Positions 23,748 through 33,090 of a DNA stretch of 64,000 bases are shown one piece after another. The notes below the pieces were generated by a model, which worked only from the letters and a program-made list of their open reading frames with translations, had not been told where the DNA came from and did not search any database. Origin of the DNA: Bacillota bacterium (lineage in GTDB: Bacteria > Bacillota_I > Bacilli_A > Erysipelotrichales > Erysipelotrichaceae); contig JAEWFD010000004.1 of assembly GCA_023388995.1 (NCBI GenBank), forward strand, positions 72,444 to 136,443, written 5' to 3'. Within the stretch, counting starts at the first letter, position 1, and each line of letters begins with the position of its first letter. The translations under genes and the position numbers were made by a program.

Positions 23748-25647
23748 CTTCGAGATACAACCATATAGTCTTGCCCTCCTCTAAATAGGTACCGGCACTT
23801 GGTATCTGCGAAACGACTTTGCTGCCTTCCCCGCTGTAAACAAATTTAAAGCGATTGCTCTTCACTTGCTTCTTTTCCAGTCCCAGATAATCTTCCACTT
23901 TATACTTCCGAACATCACCCCAAAGATATGTTTTGGGAATCTGCTCCTCGACCCGCTTCACGCCCAGATACGGAAGAATATCTTCCAGACAGTTGCGCAC
24001 GATCGGTGCTACTACCGTACCGCCATATTGAATAAAAGACTGCGGTTTGTCTATCGCCATATAAATTACGATCTGCGGATCATCAATCGGTGCCACGCCA
24101 ACAAACGATAAAATATATTCATTCGTCATATAAACGCCATTTTGCGCTTTCTGTGCCGTCCCAGTTTTCCCGCCAATGCGGTACCCTTCAATATAGGCCT
24201 GCTTTCCGCCGCCCTTTGCTACCACATTTTCCAACGCATAGCGCATCTTCATCGATGTTTCTTCTGATATGACTTGACGCAGCATCACTGGTTTTTGCTC
24301 ATACAAGATATCATGGGTCAGCGGATGCAAAATCGCTTTCGTGATAAATGGCTGATAGTAGTATCCGCCGTTGACAATAGAACTAACCGCACTCACCAGC
24401 TGAATTGCTGTCAGGGATATGCCCTGTCCGAATGCCGTCGTTGCCGTTTCCACCGGCCCCATCCGCTCTCTGGTGAACATGATCCCGCTGGATTCACCTA
24501 CCAAATCGATGCCGGTTTTCTTGCCAAACCCAAATTCCATGATTTGATTATATAACCGATCGGTTCCTAACCGCCGGGCAATCTCAACAAAACCCGGATT
24601 GGAAGAGTTCTGCAGCACTTCCAAGAAAGTCTGCAAACCATGACCTCCGGCCTTCCAGGACTTCAACCGTGCTCCGCCAACCATTTCATAGCCCTTGTCA
24701 AAATATGTTTCTTTTTCCATATCGATTACGTTTTCTTCCAACGCAGTCGCAAAGGTTACCACCTTAAATGTAGACCCTGGCTCATAGCTGTTAAAAATCG
24801 GCAAATTCCGGTTATAAATATCATTGGGATAATCCTGATAGTTGTTTGGATCAAAATCCGGTTTGGATACCATCGCTAAAATCTCCCCGGTATTGGGATT
24901 CATAGCCAATGCCCAGGCTTGCTTCGGCTTATATTTCAACACCAGATTATTCATTTCCCGTTCAATAATGTCCTGTATTTTGCCATCAATGGTCAGCATC
25001 AAATCATTGCCCATACCGCTGCTGGTCCAGTTCTCCTCCAGCATATCAATTTTATTTCCTTTAGCATCAAACGGAATATTCAAGCTGCCGCTTTTTCCCA
25101 TTAAAACACTATCGTATTTTAATTCCAATCCGGATAATCCCTGATTGTCGATACCTGTAAAGCCCAGTACTTGCGCCAGGTAATTGGCATTCGGATAATA
25201 CCGCTTTGCATCACGGATCAAATACACTCCTTTTAAGTTTGCTTGAATGATGGCACTTTCCTGCTTGGTGCTGATCAGCCTTCCTTCCGGATTCAATTTT
25301 TGGGTAGATACCTTTTTGCTTATCTTTTCCAAAATCATTGCCCGGTCTGCTTCCAGCACTTGCGAAAGGACATCAGCCGTATGTTCCTTGTCTTCTACTT
25401 GACTAGGAACCACCATAACGCTGACAGCAGGCAAATTCAACACTAAAATCTCGTTGTTGCGGTCAATAATTTTTCCGCGCTCACTGGCAATCGGAAAAGA
25501 ACGCTCCCACAAGTCCTTGGCCTTATTCATCAAATCCTGCTGCGCTATAGTTTGCGTATAACTCAGTTTCAGCAATATCGCAGCAAAAATCAAATAGCCA
25601 ACTATTTTAATCAACTTGATTCGTTTCTTATGAAACCCATTTAACAT
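23731..25647 (-). CDS. Class B penicillin-binding protein with one PASTA domain (SpoVD/FtsI type)
   Basis: 638 aa from the ATG at 25647, preceded by GGTGATT; an ATG at 25659 is the alternative. One N-terminal membrane anchor (about 12-32), a dimerisation domain containing RGKIIDRN, and a transpeptidase domain with S292-TFK, SSN near 349 and KTG near 490 (GGKTGTAQ). A single C-terminal PASTA domain (about 580-636, ending VSQIPSAGTYLEEGKTIWLYL). Position upstream of murE and the single PASTA fit SpoVD; a vegetative division role is also possible as no sporulation gene is seen here. Confidence 0.9.
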   Translation of the reverse strand: MLNGFHKKRIKLIKIVGYLIFAAILLKLSYTQTIAQQDLMNKAKDLWERSFPIASERGKIIDRNNEILVLNLPAVSVMVVPSQVEDKEHTADVLSQVLEADRAMILEKISKKVSTQKLNPEGRLISTKQESAIIQANLKGVYLIRDAKRYYPNANYLAQVLGFTGIDNQGLSGLELKYDSVLMGKSGSLNIPFDAKGNKIDMLEENWTSSGMGNDLMLTIDGKIQDIIEREMNNLVLKYKPKQAWALAMNPNTGEILAMVSKPDFDPNNYQDYPNDIYNRNLPIFNSYEPGSTFKVVTFATALEENVIDMEKETYFDKGYEMVGGARLKSWKAGGHGLQTFLEVLQNSSNPGFVEIARRLGTDRLYNQIMEFGFGKKTGIDLVGESSGIMFTRERMGPVETATTAFGQGISLTAIQLVSAVSSIVNGGYYYQPFITKAILHPLTHDILYEQKPVMLRQVISEETSMKMRYALENVVAKGGGKQAYIEGYRIGGKTGTAQKAQNGVYMTNEYILSFVGVAPIDDPQIVIYMAIDKPQSFIQYGGTVVAPIVRNCLEDILPYLGVKRVEEQIPKTYLWGDVRKYKVEDYLGLEKKQVKSNRFKFVYSGEGSKVVSQIPSAGTYLEEGKTIWLYLEDDAVE

Positions 25648-25762
25648 CTTAATCACCATTAATATCTATGCCCGAACAAAAAAAATCATGTACAAGCAAC
25701 TTTTGATCAACCGGCAATTGTGTTTCATCTTTTTCTTTTTTGCGCATAGAATTTAGTGAATC

Positions 25763-25790
25763 GTTGTATGAGCATCTTGTTTTAGTGCAA
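25763..25790 (-). promoter_or_regulatory. Possible promoter of the PBP-murE-mraY-murD operon
   Basis: TTGCAC (25785-25790), 16 nt, TACAAC (25763-25768) on the minus strand in the 269-nt gap before the PBP gene. Weak match; no better one seen. Confidence 0.3.
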
Positions 25791-25799
25791 ACTATGATT

Positions 25800-25866
25800 G
25801 CTGCTAAGAAAACCTTCCCCCTTTGGTATTAGTAGCAAGATGGACTCCCTTTCGGAGTCCTTTTTT
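25800..25866 (+). terminator. Plus-strand terminator with preceding hairpin, no known gene
   Basis: GGACTCC-CTTTC-GGAGTCC followed by TTTTTT (25842-25866) reads as a terminator only on the plus strand, while both flanking genes are on the minus strand. A second hairpin, GCTGCTAA / TTAGTAGC (25800-25807, 25829-25836), lies just before it. It might end an unannotated plus-strand small RNA; no good promoter was found for one. Confidence 0.5.
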
Positions 25867-25916
25867 CTGCCAAAAAGTTCACTATTTCAAAGCATTTACG
25901 CAAAAAATCTGGACAA

Positions 25917-26783
25917 TTAGTCCAGATCAGAGTTGATTGCAAGTGCAATCTGCTTACGCAAAAAGAGATTCGCATCTTTTAAGTCTTGCTGCCAAACGGC
26001 ACTGCCGGTATACCAGAATTCTCCGGTAAACAGGCAAACCCCTTGACCATATAATTGCTTGATACAGCCCTGAAAATTAGTATGGCCCGTTCCAAACGGT
26101 ACTTCCCTGTAAACACCAGGTACCGTTTCTTTTAAATGGGCAGCTATGATATGACCATGGCCTAATGCAATATCATCCAAAACATTTGTTTGGTATAGCA
26201 ATGCAGCATTCGTCAAATTTCCGATATCCGGATAGATTCCCAGATATGGTGAATGTATTTGGTCTACATATACCATTGCCTTGGCAACAGTATCCATAAA
26301 TGCCGTTTCCATCGTTTCAAAGCCAAGCATAATTCCCTTTTTCGCAGCCATTGCGACGCACAGCTGCAAGTTTTCCATAAACCAAGCTCTTGTTTGCTTT
26401 GATGACTCTTCATAATATACATCATAGCCAGCTAATTGAATCATCCGAATACCAAGGGCATCGGCCAAGTCAATTGCCTGCTCCATGATGCGCAAGCTGC
26501 GGTGCCGCACCTGCGGATCATTCGCTCCCAGAGGATATTTGCGATGACCGCTTAAACACATCGTGCGAATGGTACATTGCGTCTTATACATCGCATCAAT
26601 GATTTCCTGCACTTGCTCTTTGGTATACTGCAAGCGTGCTAATTTCTCATCGGTTTCATCAATGCTGATCTCCAAAAAATCAAAACCAGCTTCTTTCGTC
26701 ATGGATAATTTTTCAACCCACGACAATCCCGAAGGCATTGCTTTCTCATATAATCCAAGACGATAGCGGCTACTTTTGTCCAT
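25917..26783 (-). CDS. ulaE: L-ribulose/xylulose-5-phosphate 3-epimerase
   Basis: 288 aa, starting MDKSSRYRLGLYEKAMP, close to the usual UlaE length. TIM-barrel features: FLEISIDETDEKLARL near the start, TMCLSGHRKYPLG, GFETMETAFM (metal Glu), YPDIGNLTNA (Asp), HLKETVPG and TGEFWYT. It epimerises L-xylulose-5-phosphate to L-ribulose-5-phosphate. The ATG overlaps the last codons of ulaF by 14 nt, so translation is coupled; longer in-frame starts lack ribosome sites. Last gene of the ula operon. Confidence 0.92.
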   Translation of the reverse strand: MDKSSRYRLGLYEKAMPSGLSWVEKLSMTKEAGFDFLEISIDETDEKLARLQYTKEQVQEIIDAMYKTQCTIRTMCLSGHRKYPLGANDPQVRHRSLRIMEQAIDLADALGIRMIQLAGYDVYYEESSKQTRAWFMENLQLCVAMAAKKGIMLGFETMETAFMDTVAKAMVYVDQIHSPYLGIYPDIGNLTNAALLYQTNVLDDIALGHGHIIAAHLKETVPGVYREVPFGTGHTNFQGCIKQLYGQGVCLFTGEFWYTGSAVWQQDLKDANLFLRKQIALAINSDLD

Positions 26784-27459
26784 AATAGGCACCCGGTCCA
26801 TGTTTGCGCAAGAAGTGTTTATCCAAAAGCTCCTGCTGCATCGGCAAGCTGCGGTGCAGCATGGTATCATGCCACGCCATCATGGCTACTTCTTCCAATA
26901 CAATCGCATTCTCCACCGCTTTCATAGCACTTTTCCCCCATGCAAAGGGTCCATGACTCGCCACAATGACGGCCGGTATCTGGTTCGGATCCAAACCTTG
27001 AAAGGCTTCAACAATCACAGTTCCCGTTTCCCATTCATAGTCCCGGTTAATTTCTTCTTTCGTTAACAGCCGGGTGCAAGGAATTGTTTGGTAAAAGTAA
27101 TCCGCATGAGTTGTGCCCAAGGCCGGAATCGGCATCTTTGCTTGTGCCCAAATGGTGGCCCAGCGTGAATGCGTATGCACAATTCCGCCAATACTGGGAA
27201 ATTGCAGGTACAACATGCGATGTGTCGGCGTATCGCTGGATGGATTTAGCTTTCCTTCCACGACGTTACCGCTCATGATATCAACTACAACCATATCTGC
27301 GGGTTTCATGGCAGCATACTCCACACCGGATGGCTTGATTACCATCAAGTTCGTGCTGCGGTCAATTGCCGATACATTGCCCCAAGTCAAGGTTACAAGG
27401 TTATGCTTCGGCAAAAGCAAATTCGCTTCCCATACTTCTTGTTTCAATTGTTCCAGCAT
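26770..27459 (-). CDS. ulaF: L-ribulose-5-phosphate 4-epimerase
   Basis: 229 aa from the ATG set by GGAGG 7 nt upstream. Class II aldolase/epimerase fold with TWGNVSAIDR, KPSGVEY, SSDTPTHRMLY, the zinc ligands in HTHSRWATIWAQ and ASHGPFAWG, and GTTHADYF. Converts L-ribulose-5-P to D-xylulose-5-P, the exit of the ascorbate pathway to the pentose phosphates. araD encodes the same activity; operon context favours ulaF. Confidence 0.92.
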   Translation of the reverse strand: MLEQLKQEVWEANLLLPKHNLVTLTWGNVSAIDRSTNLMVIKPSGVEYAAMKPADMVVVDIMSGNVVEGKLNPSSDTPTHRMLYLQFPSIGGIVHTHSRWATIWAQAKMPIPALGTTHADYFYQTIPCTRLLTKEEINRDYEWETGTVIVEAFQGLDPNQIPAVIVASHGPFAWGKSAMKAVENAIVLEEVAMMAWHDTMLHRSLPMQQELLDKHFLRKHGPGAYYGQK

Positions 27460-27461
27460 AG

Positions 27462-28490
27462 TCAATCCTCCACAATATAAAGTGCTGCTTCATGCACTGT
27501 ATTGTTGGCGGTGATAATGATATCACGATGCTCTTCATGGATCACTGCCACATTAGCCGGACCTTTTCCTTCATCAATTATTGTTGTAATAAGTTCATTG
27601 CCCTCTTTTTGAATATAGAATAACTCCGCACGCTGGCGACGGACACCACCGATGATGGTTTCTTTGCCGCGCAGCTTGCCACCCCATACTACATGCGCAA
27701 ACTCAATCGGGTCGGGATACGAGTAGATTTTTTCATATCCTGCTGCTGTTTTTTGATAAATATAGAATTCTGCTCCATGGAAAGGCTCAATGGTAACCAG
27801 TTCGTCCGTTCCATCCTGATTGATATCGCAAAGTGCCACGTCACTTACGCGATGAGACATAAGCTGCTCCACTGTCCAATCTGAACCTGCATTTGGCGGC
27901 GTTACAACGAATACTCCTTCATCCGTGGTCACAAAGCCGGACTCCAATCCATTCCACATGCCCCTGCAGTAGCCATGGTTGCGTGTCAGTCCTTCTTTGA
28001 TAACAGTTAAGGCAATTGGCTCATTGTACACTCCAGTCAGTTTGCCGACATAGATTTTGCCCGGATCGGACCAATCCTCGCGTTCCGTTTTAGAAGTACA
28101 TAGAGTTGCTCCTACAAAATACAAGCCATCTGCGGCCTGCAAGATATCAAACCGATGCACATACGGCAATGTCATAAAGTCTTCTATCACCCATGCTCCG
28201 TTTTGATATTTGCCATGCACAATTTTGGAAGTGGCTGCATTGAAACCGGGAAAGAACCGCTGCGTTGCTAGAAACTCCCCATTGGAATTGGGAATTTCCA
28301 CGATCGACATGGTTCCGCCACCATGTTCCCAAACGACGGTTTTATGTTCAAACTGTTCACCGTGGTAGCTGTAACAGGGACCATCAACAGCCTCACTGGC
28401 GATGATCGCCATCGGCTTGCCGTCCACACGCACATATCCCGTGCTGTATGCCCGCTCCAATTGATCCAATACTATTTTCCTAATTTGCAT
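27462..28490 (-). CDS. FG-GAP-like beta-propeller protein in the ula operon, function unknown
   Basis: 342 aa, no signal peptide, so intracellular. The sequence alternates strand-like segments; DVALCDINQDGTDELVTIEPF (given here as its key part DINQDGTDE) is an FG-GAP/VCBS calcium-loop motif, supporting a propeller fold. Sits between the HAD phosphatase and ulaF, 3 nt from the latter. It is not part of the E. coli ula set. Possible roles are a sugar lactonase-like or isomerase function; none is demonstrated by motifs. Confidence 0.6.
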   Translation of the reverse strand: MQIRKIVLDQLERAYSTGYVRVDGKPMAIIASEAVDGPCYSYHGEQFEHKTVVWEHGGGTMSIVEIPNSNGEFLATQRFFPGFNAATSKIVHGKYQNGAWVIEDFMTLPYVHRFDILQAADGLYFVGATLCTSKTEREDWSDPGKIYVGKLTGVYNEPIALTVIKEGLTRNHGYCRGMWNGLESGFVTTDEGVFVVTPPNAGSDWTVEQLMSHRVSDVALCDINQDGTDELVTIEPFHGAEFYIYQKTAAGYEKIYSYPDPIEFAHVVWGGKLRGKETIIGGVRRQRAELFYIQKEGNELITTIIDEGKGPANVAVIHEEHRDIIITANNTVHEAALYIVED

Positions 28491-28503
28491 ACGATTCTCC
28501 TTT

Positions 28504-29322
28504 TCATCCTAAAAATAACTGTTCGATAGCCCATGCAACGCCATCTTCCTGATTGCTTTTGGTAATCCAGTCTGCTTGCTCTTTCAATGCATCACATGCA
28601 TTTTCCATTGCAACGGAAAAGCCGGCATAGTCGAACATAGAGCTGTCATTATACCAGTCTCCAAACACGCAGATTTGATCTCTGGCTAGCCCATAATGCT
28701 CGGCCAATGCCTTTAATCCTGCCCCTTTGGAAACCCCGCCGGCCCCCAAATCCAAAAGCTTCGCTTCAGAATTGGTGCAGCTTAAATCATTGAGCTGCTC
28801 CATCCATACCTGCATTTCCTGCAATTCAGATGGACGCAATTCATGAACCAGCATCTTGTAAATGGTATGTTCCGCCAGCCGAAACTGCCCATCAATCAGA
28901 TGGAGCGGAATTGGCTGTACTTGATGTTTTTCAGCCAGCAAATTATACTTGCGAAACTTTTCAATCCGCTCACTTTGCTCGCTATAATACACTTTTCTAT
29001 CTGTGATCAAACAATAATCCATAAGTCTTGCATCGCAGTATTGTTTCAGCTTCGCTACGACGCCAGTAGCCATCGGCTGCCCTTTGATGATTTCTTTTTT
29101 ATTCATAAGCAAGGCACCGTTGCAAGCAAGATAGGTATCTACTCGCAGCTGTTTTAAAAACAAGTCCAGCATTGCCGGTGCCCGTCCCGAACAAAACGTC
29201 ATCCGTATGCCTTTTGCCTGCAGTTTTTGCACTGTTGCAATTGTTTTTTCGCTCAGTGCATGATGTTCATTCAATAAGGTTCCATCCAGATCACAGCACA
29301 ACAATTGAATTTTGTTCTTCAT
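28504..29322 (-). CDS. HAD-family phosphatase (Cof type)
   Basis: 272 aa. Motif I CCDLDGTLLNE (nucleophile Asp), FCSGRAPAML (motif II), a C2-type cap, and VFGDWYNDSSMF as motif IV (the usual GDxxND with Trp-Tyr). Cof-type enzymes dephosphorylate sugar phosphates, pyridoxal phosphate or similar. In this operon it may remove a dead-end sugar phosphate. GAGGGG just before the ATG. Confidence 0.85.
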   Translation of the reverse strand: MKNKIQLLCCDLDGTLLNEHHALSEKTIATVQKLQAKGIRMTFCSGRAPAMLDLFLKQLRVDTYLACNGALLMNKKEIIKGQPMATGVVAKLKQYCDARLMDYCLITDRKVYYSEQSERIEKFRKYNLLAEKHQVQPIPLHLIDGQFRLAEHTIYKMLVHELRPSELQEMQVWMEQLNDLSCTNSEAKLLDLGAGGVSKGAGLKALAEHYGLARDQICVFGDWYNDSSMFDYAGFSVAMENACDALKEQADWITKSNQEDGVAWAIEQLFLG

Positions 29323-29368
29323 AATCCCCTCAATAAGCGAACAGCCGATCAGAATCGGCTGCTTGCTT

Positions 29369-29674
29369 TTATTTCTTCATGTTTTCCAAAATACCTGACG
29401 CAATTAGTTTTTCCTTCGCTTCAGCATCGGAAAGCACGTTTTTCATACCAATGATCTTAACACCTTTGGCAGCAGCATCCTTGAACATATCCACAAAATT
29501 CAACGGACAGAAGACAACATCATATGAAGTTGCAGAGCTTTTTCCTTCTGACAAGGAGCAATGGTGAATATTTGTTACAGGGATACTCAAATCCTTGACC
29601 GCTTTCTCCACCCGCATTTTCATCATAAGGCTTGTTCCTGCACCATTAGCGCAGGATACCAAAATTCTTAGCAT
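29369..29674 (-). CDS. ulaB: PTS ascorbate-type IIB component
   Basis: 101 aa starting MLRILVSCANGAGTSLMM; Cys8 in the P-loop-like CANGAGTS is the phosphorylated residue. Takes the phosphate from IIA and passes it to the sugar carried by IIC. Start at 29674 chosen for GGAGG 8 nt upstream; the ribosome site lies inside the end of the IIC gene (29-nt overlap). Confidence 0.92.
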   Translation of the reverse strand: MLRILVSCANGAGTSLMMKMRVEKAVKDLSIPVTNIHHCSLSEGKSSATSYDVVFCPLNFVDMFKDAAAKGVKIIGMKNVLSDAEAKEKLIASGILENMKK

Positions 29675-31163
29675 AGTTCTTTCCTCCAATTGTTATAATG
29701 GTGTACTTTTCAATACCAACTTTCTTTTTGTACGCTTCATAATCATCCGTAATCAAGAAGTAGGTATCTTTGTTGGCGCGATATTGCAATTGCGGAATCA
29801 ACAACATGACAATCACGACAATACCAACACCTGCGAAACTCAAATATTTCATAATGACAGTAAATACCGGCCATACCACAGCCCAGTCCCACATACCAAG
29901 GTATCCGCCATATCCTGCAAGTCCGATGAAGCTGGCAATAAATGCCGAACCGAATACTTGGCACAAACCGGATAAGAATGGCATCAGCATAGCTGCTTTG
30001 ATACCGCCTTTGTTGTTCGCAAAGACTGCGATGGTAGCATTATCGAAGAAGACCGGAACGAAACCGGCAATAACCAGTGTCGGACTCTTCAACAAAATCA
30101 ATGTGAAGATTGCAATAAACTGACCTAAAGCACCAAACAAGAAGCCGATCGTAACAGCATTCGGAGAACCGAAGCCATACACTGCAGCACAGTCAATCCC
30201 CGGAACAGCACCTGGCAGGATGCGGGTAGAAATCCCCTGGAAGGAATGCGTCAATTCAGTAACGAATGTACGTACCCCTAATTGCAAGATTGCCAGATAT
30301 ACAGCAAAGTTCAATGAAGTAGTAAGAATATAGAAGAAGAAATTAGCGCTCGCTGCCATGAATTTTGCTTCAACCAGATAATCACGTCCCAAAATCAATA
30401 AGATAGATCCAAAGAAAACAGTCATCAGAACAGCAGTCGAAACCATGTTTTCATTGAAAATCGATAAGAAGCCAGGAAATTGCACATCTTCCAATTTGCG
30501 GGTATTCTTGCCTTTTCCCATTTTCTCAGACAACATCGAGAAGAATTTCAAGCCGAACATTTGTTGATGCGCAACGCAGAAACCAGCACCATCAGTCAAG
30601 TTTTGGGAAATCTCTACGGTTAAGTTAGAACCAACAGCCCAGTACACTCCCAATACCAAGCCCATAATTACCAGATACTGCACATCCCCCAATTGCGGGA
30701 AGCAAAACAAGATAATCCAGAACGCCGTGGATGCTTGCTGCATCTGCACGTGACCTGTTGTAAAGACAGAACGAATTTTGGTATATTTGCGGAATGCCAC
30801 CAGCAGAATATTGAATACAAATGCAATCAGCAGAAGCAACATAACTTGAGAAAATGCTCTTCCCGCCGCTTCCATTCCTGCTTGCACGGCATTTTGACCG
30901 AAGTAAGGGTCAATTACCATTGCATTCAAATTAAAGCGATCTTTCAATCCCACCAAGATTGGACGGAAATTGTTGACTAGTCCGCCGGAGCCGACTGACA
31001 AAATCATATACCCTACTGTTGCTTTCAAGAAGCCAGCCAAAGCTTCATATAAAGGTTTCTTTAACAGCAAGTAGCCAAACAATACAATGAAACCAATGAA
31101 ATAAGCCGGTTGGGTGAGGATATTTCTTGCGAAAAACTCCCAGATACTCATTAAAAATTCCAT
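29646..31163 (-). CDS. ulaA: PTS ascorbate-type IIC permease
   Basis: 505 aa with about 11 hydrophobic segments. UlaA-type features include GYLLLKKPLYEALAGFLKA near the start, GFCVAHQQMFGLKFF, and GIDCAAVYGFGSPNAVTIGF in the second half. Transports and phosphorylates L-ascorbate or a related acid sugar across the membrane. The protein ends with a polar tail of about 50 residues beyond the membrane region, which overlaps the ulaB start. AAGGAAG 5 nt before the ATG. Confidence 0.92.
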   Translation of the reverse strand: MEFLMSIWEFFARNILTQPAYFIGFIVLFGYLLLKKPLYEALAGFLKATVGYMILSVGSGGLVNNFRPILVGLKDRFNLNAMVIDPYFGQNAVQAGMEAAGRAFSQVMLLLLIAFVFNILLVAFRKYTKIRSVFTTGHVQMQQASTAFWIILFCFPQLGDVQYLVIMGLVLGVYWAVGSNLTVEISQNLTDGAGFCVAHQQMFGLKFFSMLSEKMGKGKNTRKLEDVQFPGFLSIFNENMVSTAVLMTVFFGSILLILGRDYLVEAKFMAASANFFFYILTTSLNFAVYLAILQLGVRTFVTELTHSFQGISTRILPGAVPGIDCAAVYGFGSPNAVTIGFLFGALGQFIAIFTLILLKSPTLVIAGFVPVFFDNATIAVFANNKGGIKAAMLMPFLSGLCQVFGSAFIASFIGLAGYGGYLGMWDWAVVWPVFTVIMKYLSFAGVGIVVIVMLLIPQLQYRANKDTYFLITDDYEAYKKKVGIEKYTIITIGGKNYAKNFGILR

Positions 31164-31216
31164 AAAATCTTCCTTTCTTATTGCCCAGATTTCTTTTGAA
31201 ATCTGTAATAGCTAAT

Positions 31217-31678
31217 TTACAGCTGAAATTGATCCGCAATCGCAAGCAAGTCTTTCTCACTGTTCGCATCGAGCAAAGCGCTTACAATCGACTCATTCAT
31301 GAGCAATTCGGATAATCGCATCATATTGGACAAATGCTGTTCATGATCAACTGAAGCAAGTGTGAAGAATAACCTTGCATCCTTCTCACGGTCTTCTTTG
31401 TCAAAGGCAACCGGATGCTTCACCTTCATAAACCCGATTGCTGTTCCATTGACACCCTTGGCACTTTCCGTGGAATGGGGCATCGCAATATCAGGAGCAA
31501 TCACAATATAGGGACCATATTCCTGAATGCACGAAATAATTGCTTCTACATACTGCTGTTCAATGGTACGGTCCGCAAGCAGCGGCTCACACGCTGCCTG
31601 GATCGCATCTTGCCAGCTTTCAAATCCATCATGGAAGCAGATATGCTTCTTTTCCACCAGTTCTCTTAGCATGGCCAT
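31217..31678 (-). CDS. ulaC: PTS IIA component (mannitol/ascorbate type)
   Basis: 153 aa. The phosphorylation site is the His in PDIAMPHSTES near residue 69. LFFTLASVDHEQHLSNMMRLSELL is the conserved second half. It starts 3 nt after the ulaG stop. A short hairpin (CAGATTTC / GAAATCTG) lies in the 53-nt gap to ulaA and may stabilise or process the mRNA. Confidence 0.92.
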   Translation of the reverse strand: MAMLRELVEKKHICFHDGFESWQDAIQAACEPLLADRTIEQQYVEAIISCIQEYGPYIVIAPDIAMPHSTESAKGVNGTAIGFMKVKHPVAFDKEDREKDARLFFTLASVDHEQHLSNMMRLSELLMNESIVSALLDANSEKDLLAIADQFQL

Positions 31679-31681
31679 GAC

Positions 31682-32740
31682 CTATAATATTGATTTGAAT
31701 GGTACGTTTGGTTCTTCGGTAAAGCTATCTTCAAATCCTCTGCGATAATGATATTGTCGCTTATTAGCATCATTTGGATATGTGAACTTGCCGCCCACGT
31801 CCCAGATAAATGGTTTAAATTGATATTGCAGCACATCTTTCTTGTATTCATACAGCATGTTGATTTCTTGCGGATCTGCTTTGAAGTTTGTCCAGACATC
31901 ATAGTGGAAGGGAATCACAACCTTGCATTGCAGTGCTTCTGCCATCCGCAGGATATCGATAGAAGTCATCTTGTCCTGGTTGCCGACCGGATTTTCACCA
32001 TAGCTGCCAAGAGCCACATCAATTTGATGATCCTTGCCATGTTTGGCATAATAGACGGAATAATGGGAATCGCCGCTGTGATAGATGCTGCCAGCCGGTG
32101 TTTTAATCAAGTAGTTGACGGCCTTGTCATCCATATCCGTCGGACAAACACCGCGGATATCTTCATCAGCTGTAACCAGGCAAGTACGATCGAAGCTGTC
32201 CAAGACAATAATCTCGATATCTTTGACTTTGATCACATCTCCCGGCTTCACAATACTGCAGCGACTTTCCGGCACGCCATAGCTCAGCCATTTCTCCACA
32301 CTTTTGAGTGGTCCGATAAAAGGCACATCACCATCCACCTGCTTCAATACAGCTGCCGCAAAGAAGGGATCAATATGGTCATTGTGATAATGGGTAGACA
32401 ACACTGCATCTACAGCCGTTACCGCAAATGGATCAAATACAATTGGCGCTGCCCGCAAATTTGGCTGCGTCAGTACCCCGCCTGTCATATTTCGCATTTG
32501 ATGGAATGGTTCCATATGCTTATTCTTTTGTGTCCGTTTCCCGTTGCCAAACCATAAATCAATGGCAATATTTGTCTGACCCTCTGACTTGATCCATAGA
32601 CCCGTACAACCAATCCACCACATTGCAAAGGTGCCCGGTGCTACGACTTCGTGATCAATTTCTTCATTCAGCCAAGTTCCCCACTCAGGGAAAGCGCCAA
32701 GGATCCATGATTCACGCGTAATACTGTCGATTTTGCTCAT
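31682..32740 (-). CDS. ulaG: L-ascorbate-6-phosphate lactonase
   Basis: 352 aa, starting MSKIDSITRESWILGAFPEWGTWLNEEI; E. coli UlaG is 354. Metallo-beta-lactamase fold: STHYHNDHIDPFF (HxHxDH-type metal motif), YHSGDSHYS, and VIPFHYDVW. Opens the lactone of L-ascorbate-6-P to 3-keto-L-gulonate-6-P. AGGAGG 9 nt before the ATG. First gene of the operon. Confidence 0.95.
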   Translation of the reverse strand: MSKIDSITRESWILGAFPEWGTWLNEEIDHEVVAPGTFAMWWIGCTGLWIKSEGQTNIAIDLWFGNGKRTQKNKHMEPFHQMRNMTGGVLTQPNLRAAPIVFDPFAVTAVDAVLSTHYHNDHIDPFFAAAVLKQVDGDVPFIGPLKSVEKWLSYGVPESRCSIVKPGDVIKVKDIEIIVLDSFDRTCLVTADEDIRGVCPTDMDDKAVNYLIKTPAGSIYHSGDSHYSVYYAKHGKDHQIDVALGSYGENPVGNQDKMTSIDILRMAEALQCKVVIPFHYDVWTNFKADPQEINMLYEYKKDVLQYQFKPFIWDVGGKFTYPNDANKRQYHYRRGFEDSFTEEPNVPFKSIL

Positions 32741-32764
32741 ATACCTTTTCCTCCTATCATTCAT

Positions 32765-32783
32765 TTATGTTCGTTTTGAACAT
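32765..32783. promoter_or_regulatory. Candidate operator of the ula operon
   Basis: ATGTTC-GTTTT-GAACAT, a perfect inverted repeat between the -10 and the ulaG start, well placed for repression by the divergent DeoR-family regulator. Related GTTCA/TGAAC half-sites occur at 32828-32834 and 32859-32874. Confidence 0.5.
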
Positions 32784-32811
32784 TTTATCAGTTAATTCTT
32801 ATTACAATTCC

Positions 32812-32840
32812 ATAATAATCTGTTTTTTTGAACTTGTCAA
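32812..32840 (-). promoter_or_regulatory. Promoter of the ula operon
   Basis: TTGACA (32835-32840), 17 nt, TATTAT (32812-32817) on the minus strand, 72 nt before ulaG. Confidence 0.8.
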
Positions 32841-32999
32841 TTATTTTATTAACGTTTCGTTCATATATTTTGAATTTTGTTAGTTATTAAGCGGTTTCTT
32901 TTAGACTTATCTTGATATATAACACTATAATCGATCAAATAAATCATAAAAATCAATATAACTAACTTTGTCATTCCGGTGCATTGTTGAACCAGAATC

Positions 33000-33028
33000 T
33001 TGCATTTCTATCTATTTCACGATATACT
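33000..33028 (+). promoter_or_regulatory. Promoter of the DeoR-family regulator
   Basis: TTGCAT (33000-33005), 17 nt, TATACT (33023-33028), 63 nt before the ATG. Confidence 0.65.
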
Positions 33029-33090
33029 CATAATATAACAACTACCAAATGATAAAAACGTTCATATTAAGAGCAGAAAAAGAGGAAATC

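Noticed and set aside
29324..29365. GC-rich hairpin (AGCCGAT / ATCGGCT) between ulaB and the HAD gene as a terminator
   Set aside because: No T-run on the minus strand, so it is more likely an mRNA processing or stability element than an end of the operon.
32861..32960. TTGAATTTTG-like repeats as additional promoters in the ula divergent region
   Set aside because: Spacing to a -10 is poor, while the promoters at 32812-32840 and 33000-33028 are much better.
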